A DNA stretch of 51,433 bases from Stentor roeselii. Lineage: Eukaryota > Ciliophora > Heterotrichea > Heterotrichida > Stentoridae. Positions 38,666 through 45,903 of this stretch are shown here, piece by piece (the stretch's first letter is position 1; the number at the start of each line of letters is the position of its first letter). The stretch lies in contig RSEH01000305.1 of assembly GCA_006503475.1 (NCBI GenBank), positions 1 to 51,433 on the forward strand, in the 5' to 3' direction. The notes under the pieces were generated by a model. That model did no database searches. It worked only from the letters and a program-made list of their open reading frames with translations, and was not told the DNA's origin. Made by a program: the position numbers and the translations under genes.

Positions 38666-39406
38666 ATGATTCAGGACTTAAAAGAATCTATCAAGACTTT
38701 CAAGTTGAAATCTCTTAACACCCTGATCATCGGGTTAATTTTGTTTGGCCTGATGACTCTGATATCGAAAAAATCAAAGAAATCATCAAAAAAACCTCAG
38801 ACAGCGAATGATTATCAAGCAAAAACCAACTCATCTTCTCTATCTTCAATTCAAATATCAGAGACATACGAATTTCAGCTTTCAATAGTCAAAAGATCGC
38901 TTTTACTTGAATTACTTGAACTTATCAACTTTCAGCTCTTAGAAAAACTTGTAAATTTTAAATAGAAACCTCTTAAAGATCTGAATAGGCTGCAAAGAAG
39001 AGTTAATATCAAAGATAAGGAAAAGTACATGAAAATGATTTCTGCGGCAATTGAAGAGGAAACTAAAATCACTGATATTATCATTAATAAGGTATTAGAA
39101 GAGAGGAAGGTTCAAAGGGAAATGTTTGACTCTGCAGTAGAGATGTATAAAAATGATATCGATGTTATCAGCTTAATGGCAAAGTCAATATTTGAGCCAA
39201 CATCAGGAGTTGAAATAGGTCATCAAATCGTTGACAAGGTTTTAAAATACGAAGAAGAACACTTTTTTCACAATAATCCTATCCAGAAGTGCATCTTTGA
39301 AGATGAGATTTGGGAAATGTTTAATGTGGAAATTGGAGATGTCAGGAGTTTTGCCAAAGCCCGTAAAATAAATTTAAATAGGCTTCGACAGTGGGCGAAT
39401 TATTAA
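38666..39406 (+). CDS. small N-terminally anchored membrane protein, two exons
   Basis: Coding joins 38666-38950 and 38966-39406 across a 15-nt intron, giving 241 residues. One hydrophobic helix near the N terminus (LNTLIIGLILFGLMTLI, about 17-33) is followed at once by a Lys/Ser-rich stretch (SKKSKKSSKKP). This is the pattern of a signal-anchor with basic residues facing the cytosol. The rest is helical and charged, with likely coiled coil around RRVNIKDKEKYMKMISAAIEEETKITDIIINKVLEERKVQ. The family is not recognised. Neither exon alone makes sense, because the first would end in TAG inside the intron and the second lacks an ATG at its spliced start. Confidence 0.75.
38951..38965 (+). other. 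15-nt intron
   Basis: Reads GTAAATTTTAAATAG, with A at position 10. Splicing joins LLEKL to KPLKDLNRLQRRVN in phase 0 and removes a TAG stop. Confidence 0.9.
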
Positions 39407-40068
39407 GATTGCTGATTTTTAGGAGCTTAATGAATTCTGTTGTTTTATTTAATAAAGATTCAATTTCAAATCTAATATAACATCATTTAAAATCCGAAAA
39501 ATGCCTTCATATGTGTAGTTAAACCATTTTTTATTCTTGATTCTAAGTTTAAAAATGATTCCTTATAGGAATATATGTAAATTTTGTATGATTCATGGAT
39601 AATCATTTAGTCATGTACCCTATGATTATTAAATTTATGAGGAATCTGTAATAAAATAAAATATTTTGATTGTCATAATATCTCTGCTTTGGGTTAAAAA
39701 TGATGAAGAACTTGATAATTATTAATTAATTTCGTTTATTTAGTAAACTATTCAAAGGTAATTTGATCATGTTTTTTAAGAAATTGTAATTAAGGGATTA
39801 TAAGGATGTGTAACGAATAATATATTCTTATGCCTTAAATCGAATCTACTCATATTTCTTCATATATAAGCTAAATAATTTTCTATTTAACTTGAAGACA
39901 TAAGAAAAAAATATTAATCTCTCAGGTCTCTAACCTGGTTATCAGAATCAACAAAATCCAAATTATTAACCCATCACAAAACCCAAAAGATTTAAACCCG
40001 ACCTATTCCTTCCCAAAATCAAAACCTTGAATAAAATCCAAATCCAAAAGATAATAAATCATCCTAAA
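39407..40068. other. intergenic region and A/C-rich leader of the eIF4E-like gene
   Basis: About 660 bases without a coding frame. From about 39905 to 40068 the plus strand is A/C-rich and G-poor (ACCCATCACAAAACCC and similar), like other leaders in this window. Confidence 0.5.
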
Positions 40069-40674
40069 ATGGAATTCCGAAAATACCCCTTAGAGAGGAA
40101 ATGGGTGATATGGGAGATGTGGAACACAAAAGATACAAGTAACTACGAAAAAAACATGCAAAAAGTTGGAGAATTTTCAGATCTCTGGGGCTTTTGGCAG
40201 CATTGGGCGAATTTGCCTCATTCAGACCCGAAGTTCTTTTTCAATGATTCAGCGAAAGGAGAGGAAAAAATTCCAGCAGGTCTTCCAAGTCCAATAGAGG
40301 CAATAGGAATATTTGAAGATTCTGTAGTTCCTGCTTGGGAAGACAAGGCTAATAAGCCGGGATGTGACTTTTTCTGTCGTCTCACTGGCGACCAGGACAT
40401 GAAAAGCATTTGGCAAAAGACAGTCTTTACCCTTATCGGCGAAACTTTTCCCTTTGCGGACCAAGTGACTGGGGTCCGGATCGTTGACCGGGTGAAGATG
40501 TTTAAAATTGAAGTCTGGGTCAGATATTATGGTGATCCGGATAAAAATTTGCAAATGAAGGAAAAAATTGCGAAACTTTTTGACTTGCCAAAAGTCGACT
40601 CAGTCGAAATCACAGCTCACGAGGAGCGATTCAGCCAGACATCAAATAGAGACCCCTCTAGTAAAACTCATTAA
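40069..40674 (+). CDS. eIF4E-family cap-binding protein, 4EHP-like
   Basis: 201 residues from ATG 40069, the first ATG of a frame that is open for 14 codons upstream. eIF4E proteins bind the mRNA 5' cap between two aromatic residues. The fold is clear: YPLERKWVIWEMW, GEFSDLWGFWQHW, PAWEDKANKPGC and FTLIGETFPFADQVTGVRIVDR align with the family along its length. The residue matching human eIF4E W102 is W90, with E91 after it. The position matching W56 is Y26, in SNYEKNMQKVGEF. Tyr here, in a very similar context, marks the 4EHP (eIF4E2) class, which usually represses translation. The dorsal partner-binding residues equivalent to V69/W73 are L39 and W43. There is a Pro/Gly/Ala/Lys-rich insertion at about 61-80. 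The gene converges on a C2H2 gene 98 bp away. Confidence 0.88.
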   Translation: MEFRKYPLERKWVIWEMWNTKDTSNYEKNMQKVGEFSDLWGFWQHWANLPHSDPKFFFNDSAKGEEKIPAGLPSPIEAIGIFEDSVVPAWEDKANKPGCDFFCRLTGDQDMKSIWQKTVFTLIGETFPFADQVTGVRIVDRVKMFKIEVWVRYYGDPDKNLQMKEKIAKLFDLPKVDSVEITAHEERFSQTSNRDPSSKTH

Positions 40675-40772
40675 TTAGAAAGATTATCACTCAAAGCACC
40701 TAATAAACCATTATTACTGAACCCTATCTGTTTCATGATCTCAACATAATTAAGACTTAATTTTCTAAAGTA

Positions 40773-41210
40773 TTATGTAGAACGATCATTGAAAGTCATC
40801 AAAAATTCAGGAAGCTCAACCATTGCCGGTCCAGTGACCTGAGGAAGACTGACAGTCTCCAACGAATAAGGACTTTTCGGAATCTCATAAGTGAAGAAGT
40901 CAGTATCAGCAAGCCTACTAGTCAAGTAGTTAATGATTTTTTTCGTATAAAGTACTTTTGTATACTGATGAACTCGCTTATGCGCTGACACTGATCGTTT
41001 TGTTGAGAATTTCATCTTGCAAATGTCGCACTCGAATAAAAGTCTGTCTTCAGTCTCAAGCTCGTTTTGGGTGTGGACTTGGGAATGATAAGCTAACTGG
41101 TCTTCACTTCTGAATGACTTATTGCAGTCTTCGAATGAACAATAGAACCTTTTTATTTTCATTATATGGTCTATATTTGTTTGAAGGGTTTTAGAAATAC
41201 CATGCAGCAT
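40773..41210 (-). CDS. two-finger C2H2 zinc-finger protein
   Basis: 145 residues from ATG 41210; an internal ATG at 41162 is also possible. Two C2H2 fingers are seen: C24, C29, H42, H46 (C-x4-C-x12-H-x3-H) and C61, C64, H77, H81 (C-x2-C-x12-H-x3-H). They are separated by a 14-residue acidic linker, longer than the usual TGEKP linker. The C-terminal 60 residues have no recognised domain. By family knowledge it may bind DNA or RNA in the nucleus, but two fingers with a long linker give only modest specificity. It is convergent with the eIF4E-like gene. Confidence 0.8.
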   Translation of the reverse strand: MLHGISKTLQTNIDHIMKIKRFYCSFEDCNKSFRSEDQLAYHSQVHTQNELETEDRLLFECDICKMKFSTKRSVSAHKRVHQYTKVLYTKKIINYLTSRLADTDFFTYEIPKSPYSLETVSLPQVTGPAMVELPEFLMTFNDRST

Positions 41211-42134
41211 TAGAAAGAATTTTTAGTCATTTGAAAGGTCGGGAATCTTTTAGGGATTTAAGAATTTTAGGAAATTTTTGAAGGGTTTTGGAATGATGGA
41301 TGGGTGTTGATTTTTTGATTTGGATTTTGAGTTGGGATTTTGGTTGAGTTTTTGTTGAGGAAGGGTTTAAATGGCTTTTGATTGTTGGATGTTTTAGTTA
41401 AGTTAGAATAGTCTATTGAATTTGACGAAATTGGTGAAAATCTCGTATTTCAATAGAATTATTAGAGAGTAGTTGTGACTTTCTCAGAACTAATTTATGT
41501 GAATATATTTCGGTATTTTTGTAGGAAAGGTATATGAATAAGATAGAGGATGGACATCTAATACTTTTTCACGACAATTTTCATTAATTCCTTAGATACA
41601 AACAATACAAAAAGAAATCACTTGATACAATTCAGCTAAAAACTCAAATTACTTGTTATGAATAGTTAAATCAAATTATCATCAATCTAATCATTAGTCG
41701 AGTAAAATTTCATGAAAATATATAGATTAATTTAAAGATTACACTTAGAGTAATTATTCTACTGATTCCTTTAAAAGAGTATATTTGAATTACTATTATT
41801 CAAATAGATGAGATTAAAGTTATTATCTAAACTATTTTTAAGATTTTCAACTTATTACTTTTTTCAGCTATATAATAGAAACAATTATTCATATTCAAGT
41901 TAGGAAATATTCAACATCAAAACTTTCTCAAATTATTACAATCTTCATTTTCATTCCTTTAAAATATTCCAGTTTGAAAAAATTAAAATTCAAGAATCAA
42001 GATTTAAAATTTTCATTGAAAAATTTTAAATCATGAAAGAATAAACAACTTGAACAAGTAACTTTTAAATAATTTTAAGTGATTCCTTCTTTCTTCTAAA
42101 AACCCTAAAAATCACATTATCATAAATAATTACC
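41211..42134. other. intergenic region between tandem minus-strand genes
   Basis: About 920 bases. The left 200 bases are strongly G/T-rich on the plus strand, hence an A/C-rich leader for the C2H2 gene on the minus strand. The remainder is AT-rich. A perfect 13-bp inverted repeat lies at 42001-42032. No coding frame is seen. Confidence 0.55.
42001..42032. repeat. perfect inverted repeat, 13-bp arms, 6-nt loop
   Basis: The left arm is GATTTAAAATTTT and the right arm is its exact reverse complement, with CATTGA between. It lies about 100 nt past the stop of the minus-strand gene ending at 42135. It could form a hairpin in that gene's 3' transcript. Chance is possible in such AT-rich DNA. Confidence 0.6.
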
Positions 42135-42785
42135 TTAATTACTTTCATCCGATTCAAGCAACCTAATAAAATTAGAAAACAGTTCAGACCCAAAAATATA
42201 GTCAATATTCTGATAAATCATCCAGTTCCCCTCAAATTTCGGTTTAAACCGAAACCCATCAATATGCTGAAGTTCCATCGAATTTCTATTAACCCTGAAT
42301 TCTACTTTATTCCCATTTTTCCCAACAAAAACCCCCAAAGCACTTATAAACTTCAAATAACTTTCAATAACCTTCACACATTTTCTACTTTTTTCATCAA
42401 ATCCATTGATTTCCGTTTGAATTTCTTGAATTTTCCTATTCCTCTGAGCAAGTTTTTCTTTTTCCTGATCTAAAATCAAGTTCAACTGTTTAAACTCATC
42501 ATCTTTTCCAATCTTTATCCTTTCAACTTCCTCTTCTTTTTCCTTAAGTTTCATTTTAAAAGCTTCAACATCAAGTGAATTTCTATCAAATCCATGAATC
42601 CCCGTCTTTTCTTTAACTTTATCCAAAACCCTATCAGCCAATTGACATCGAATAAAATTCCTTTGATTTAAAAACTCTTTCATAGCTTCAAAGTTCCTGT
42701 CATACTCATCAACACCCACATCTCCTCCTTTCTTCTGCATGTCTTCAAAGAATTCAAAACTCTGAGTAATCCAGAAATTTTCCAT
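42135..42785 (-). CDS. coiled-coil protein, possibly kinetochore Spc25-like
   Basis: 216 residues from ATG 42785. Residues about 70-140 are a strong coiled coil (MKLKEKEEEVERIKIGKDDEFKQL...). The C-terminal 75 residues form a compact alpha/beta-looking domain (YLKFISALGVFVGKNGNKVEFRVNRN...FSNFIRLLES). Length, order and the LGV....NKVEFRV pattern resemble Spc25, a subunit of the NDC80 kinetochore complex with a coiled coil and an RWD-like head. This is a weak, pattern-based guess; another coiled-coil/RWD protein would look similar. The gene begins only 14 nt after the stop of the DOT1-like gene on the same strand. Confidence 0.7.
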   Translation of the reverse strand: MENFWITQSFEFFEDMQKKGGDVGVDEYDRNFEAMKEFLNQRNFIRCQLADRVLDKVKEKTGIHGFDRNSLDVEAFKMKLKEKEEEVERIKIGKDDEFKQLNLILDQEKEKLAQRNRKIQEIQTEINGFDEKSRKCVKVIESYLKFISALGVFVGKNGNKVEFRVNRNSMELQHIDGFRFKPKFEGNWMIYQNIDYIFGSELFSNFIRLLESDESN

Positions 42786-42799
42786 TTACCGCCATTCTA

Positions 42800-43579
42800 T
42801 TAACTATCCAAAGCTTTTCCGAATTCCTTCAAAAGTCTTTCTTGTTCTGCTGGGTCATGTTTTACTTGAATATAAACAGTGGCCTCTCCCCAGCTCATCA
42901 TTTTACGGACTACTTCAAGTTGAGTCCAAGTCGTGGCTGATAAAGGCCTGGTTAGAGAAATTGCCAGAGTCCCGATGCGGACCGGCTTTTCGGAGATGCT
43001 CATGACCATCTCGTCTGAAAAGCAAGTTGAGTTCACGAAGACCAGGTCGGCCTGGGACCAGTCGACTTTCAAAATATCTCCTAAAATTGACTTAACTGGC
43101 GGAAGGACAGTGAAAAGGTCTGGGTTTGCTAATATCTGTGATGTGAAGTTGGTGTTATAGTCTTCTACAAGTTGAACGCTTAAATCATGAAGAGATGGCA
43201 AGATCTCAATTCCAATACATTCGCTGAAACTGCCTAATAAAGCCGCTGCAACTAAAGCCTTTCCTACTCCAGACCCCAGGTCGTAGAATAAGCCGCCTTC
43301 GCCGAGGTTGTACCGGTTTTTTAATGTGAAGAAAATCTCACCGAATGGCTTGAACTCGATCTCGCCGTAGGTCAGGCTTGGGTCTTTTGAGAGGTCTAAA
43401 CGACTTCGCTCTTCTTGAGATAAACGCTTTGAGGTTGAGAGAGGAAAGTTCTGGGTTAAAAATGAGTAAATTACTGCTTTTCGCTGTAGTTCGAACTCTT
43501 CGGACTCGCTTAGGGTGTATGGGTTGTTTACTGTTGTGTTGTTTATGAAATAAGACGCGATTTCTGCCTCGATATCCAT
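42800..43579 (-). CDS. DOT1-like SAM-dependent methyltransferase
   Basis: 259 residues from ATG 43579. DOT1 enzymes methylate histone H3 in the globular core (Lys79 in yeast and animals). The loop SLTYGEIEFKPFGEIF (68-83) corresponds to the substrate/SAM loop with its YGE. The SAM motif I FYDLGSGVGKALVAA is at 98-112, with D100 and three glycines. GIE ends at E125 (acidic ribose binder), and FVNSTCF at 181-187 matches the DOT1 catalytic-pocket FVNN(F/Y)AF segment. The protein is essentially only the catalytic core, without the long extensions of animal DOT1L, as in other protist members. Some protist relatives may have non-histone substrates. It shares a 69-bp divergent gap with the gene at 43649. 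Confidence 0.85.
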   Translation of the reverse strand: MDIEAEIASYFINNTTVNNPYTLSESEEFELQRKAVIYSFLTQNFPLSTSKRLSQEERSRLDLSKDPSLTYGEIEFKPFGEIFFTLKNRYNLGEGGLFYDLGSGVGKALVAAALLGSFSECIGIEILPSLHDLSVQLVEDYNTNFTSQILANPDLFTVLPPVKSILGDILKVDWSQADLVFVNSTCFSDEMVMSISEKPVRIGTLAISLTRPLSATTWTQLEVVRKMMSWGEATVYIQVKHDPAEQERLLKEFGKALDS

Positions 43580-43648
43580 ATATTACAGCATCGAGAATAG
43601 ATCATGAAAGTTTATATAAATTCGATAAAAGGATAATAATTTATTGAC

Positions 43649-44143
43649 ATGGCCAATATACCAGAGGACCTTCCCTTTAGAATCATTGATAGAGAACTCG
43701 AACTTGAGCATCGTTGTGACTTGCACGTGGTTAATGATTTGGTCAGCATGTACAGAGTGCTTATTGAAGCTTATGAATCAGCAAAAGACCCAAAGTTTAT
43801 CGACTTCCAAAATAGACTTCATAAAATCTTGATGAGGGAGGACGTCCAAGATATGCTCAGAAAACAGTCAAGAATTGATAAAAGAAGAAAGGATGATCAA
43901 GAAACTGAAATGAAAAGAACTCAGTTTAGAAGTCGGAAAACTGCCAGCATGGAAGCTGATCAGGTTAAACTTAGTAGGAAACTCAGCAGGATCATGGAAA
44001 ATCGACAGAATATTGACAAGGGAACTGTTGGCAAAGCTGTTAATGATTTTGCATCTCAGAATACAAATCTGAGTGAAAGATTAGAAAAGAGGAGGAGACA
44101 AAGCAGCTTGTGTACCAGGCCTTATATTTTATTCACTAACTAA
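43649..44143 (+). CDS. hypothetical charged helical protein
   Basis: 164 residues from ATG 43649 to TAA. It is rich in Arg, Lys, Asp, Glu and Gln and predicted to be mostly helical. An ordered N-terminal part (LPFRIIDRELELEHRCDLHVVNDLVSMYRVLIEAYES) precedes a basic coiled-coil-like middle (MLRKQSRIDKRRKDDQETEMKRTQFRSRK). I do not recognise it. There is no signal peptide or membrane segment. The start lies 69 bp from the divergent DOT1-like start. Confidence 0.65.
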   Translation: MANIPEDLPFRIIDRELELEHRCDLHVVNDLVSMYRVLIEAYESAKDPKFIDFQNRLHKILMREDVQDMLRKQSRIDKRRKDDQETEMKRTQFRSRKTASMEADQVKLSRKLSRIMENRQNIDKGTVGKAVNDFASQNTNLSERLEKRRRQSSLCTRPYILFTN

Positions 44144-44395
44144 TGTTTGTAGTAGAGATTTACTCAATCATCAAACTTATCAATAAAATCTCAACAACGA
44201 ATTTTTCCTAATTTTTAAGATTTCTACTCCTTCCAATCCTTATCCTCTCTTAAAACCCTCGAATCCTAATATCATAAAAAATATCTTCCTCTATAAATGC
44301 CCCACTTTAAACCTAATCAAATTTTTATCATCCCAAGATTCATGTCGATTACCAGAATTCAAACAACTTCATTATAAAATTCCCTTCAACCCTGA

Positions 44396-44818
44396 ATGGA
44401 ATACTATTTGAAAGTACCAATAAGCCTAAAGCCTATTACAAAGAGAAAGTACCTCAGATCAACGAGTCGTTACCAAGAATACCTTCAGTTCTCATCTCAC
44501 ATGCGAACTCAAAGCGATAACCAAAGACATTCTTCTAAAAAAGGACAAGAAACATCAGATGCTTACCTAAGAAGCATTTATGACTCATCAATCGAGGCAC
44601 TTCCGAGTCTTTCTAAGACTTTCAAAAAAGTTCCCAATGTCAAAAGACCGGAGCCTAAAAATTCTTTAGAAGTGATGCGAAAGTTGTACTCTCCAAGTGA
44701 AACTAAAGATTCTAAAAAGGAAGTTTTGAACCTTCAACGTTACCTTCAAGAGTTTCATTCCAGGTCGAAGTACCTGCTTAGTCAGCTAGAAGCTAACATG
44801 AAAAAATCTTTATCTTAG
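44396..44818 (+). CDS. hypothetical small basic protein
   Basis: 140 residues from ATG 44396 to TAG. It is Ser/Lys/Arg-rich with a likely short C-terminal coiled coil (EVLNLQRYLQEFHSRSKYLLSQLEANMKKSL). The family is not recognised. The leader (about 44200-44390) is C-rich and G-poor like other leaders, which supports a real start. Its stop codon is only 2 nt from the stop of the convergent Ulp1-like gene. Confidence 0.6.
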   Translation: MEYYLKVPISLKPITKRKYLRSTSRYQEYLQFSSHMRTQSDNQRHSSKKGQETSDAYLRSIYDSSIEALPSLSKTFKKVPNVKRPEPKNSLEVMRKLYSPSETKDSKKEVLNLQRYLQEFHSRSKYLLSQLEANMKKSLS

Positions 44819-44820
44819 CA

Positions 44821-45792
44821 TTAATTACAGATTTTCACGATTCCGTGATTAAATAAAATAACCAACAACTTGAACCGAAAGTTCGGCAACGTTTTCAACT
44901 CAACCTCAGCTGAAGGTTTGACAGCAAGTTTATAAGCAAGTCTCAACGCAAGTCCTCCCGAGACAGGTTCATAATTTTCACTAGTTGGTGAAGTTTGCAA
45001 GTTTTCCACAACAAGATCACGCCATCCACTACTTTCCAAATTTTTTTTTTCATGATATTTAAGCTGTTGTTTGATGAACTCATTAACAGACAGAGTGATT
45101 TTCCTAGTTGTTTCTTCATCAAAAACATTAAAAATAGACAACTTGATGCATTGATTGTCTAAAGAAACCAGAGTCCAATACCCAAGAAACAACGGAAAAA
45201 GCACCTTATTGTACTTCAAAGGGTTTCTTCCCGTCATCGGCTGTACTCTGCTTGTAAAAACACTTTCCGAGTAACTAGTATCAATAATTAACACCCTTTC
45301 ATTCTCCTCATTACTCTTAAACTGCTTCCGGTTGATGTGTTTAAAGCACCTCAAACAAGCGTCTATCACTTTTCGGTCTATCCTCGAATCTGGTTCTAAA
45401 GTTTGAAGGTCTCCACGGGTCAGGCTTTGTTGTCCGACTTTTAAAAGCAACTCGTTCGCGTCTTGGGACTTGTTGAAAACCAAGTCGAAAATTTGGCGAT
45501 AAGACCTGGGCTCGGATTTTTGAAGCATTTTAGAGTCTTCTGTTTTTATTGAACTTGTGTTGGTTGCCACCTCGCTGCTTAAGTGTGAACTGTTCTTTTT
45601 TGAAGGAACTTGATCATGTGATTGTGATGGGTGGAGAAAAGAGGGAATGAAGAGAGTCTTTAAACTTTTGCTGGATAGGATACGGTTGTAGGGTGATGAG
45701 AATGAAACTGACTTGCAAGGCTTTATCAAACCAAGCTGAGGAGAAGGACTCTTCGAAAAATCAGGAATTCTCAGGTTGAGGCTCGGTTGCAT
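44821..45792 (-). CDS. Ulp1/SENP-fold protein lacking all three catalytic residues
   Basis: 323 residues from ATG 45792. The first 115 are Ser/Pro-rich and probably disordered. From 124 the sequence follows the C48 (Ulp1/SENP) SUMO-protease fold: LTRGDLQTL (124-132), VLFPLFLGYWTLVSLDNQ (197-213), ESSGWRDL and a Gly-Gly-Leu-Ala-Leu-Arg helix start near 279. In active enzymes the triad is His in a HW pair, Asp and Cys in DCG. Here the matching positions appear to be Y205, N222 and S278. The fold seems kept while protease activity is lost, so it may bind SUMO or a SUMO-like protein. The alignment is by eye and the family is divergent, so I am moderately sure. Confidence 0.7.
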   Translation of the reverse strand: MQPSLNLRIPDFSKSPSPQLGLIKPCKSVSFSSPYNRILSSKSLKTLFIPSFLHPSQSHDQVPSKKNSSHLSSEVATNTSSIKTEDSKMLQKSEPRSYRQIFDLVFNKSQDANELLLKVGQQSLTRGDLQTLEPDSRIDRKVIDACLRCFKHINRKQFKSNEENERVLIIDTSYSESVFTSRVQPMTGRNPLKYNKVLFPLFLGYWTLVSLDNQCIKLSIFNVFDEETTRKITLSVNEFIKQQLKYHEKKNLESSGWRDLVVENLQTSPTSENYEPVSGGLALRLAYKLAVKPSAEVELKTLPNFRFKLLVILFNHGIVKICN

Positions 45793-45903
45793 AATTGTAA
45801 AAAATGTTAATATTTGAATGAATAAAACAATCTAAATTTCCATATAACTCTTGACTCAATCTCCTAAACCATTTCTAAAATATTCGATCATTTTTCCTAT
45901 AAA

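Noticed and set aside
42783-43579. One fused gene made of the DOT1-like and coiled-coil frames
   Set aside because: Two consecutive stop codons separate them, and no 15-nt intron with GT at the right distance removes both.
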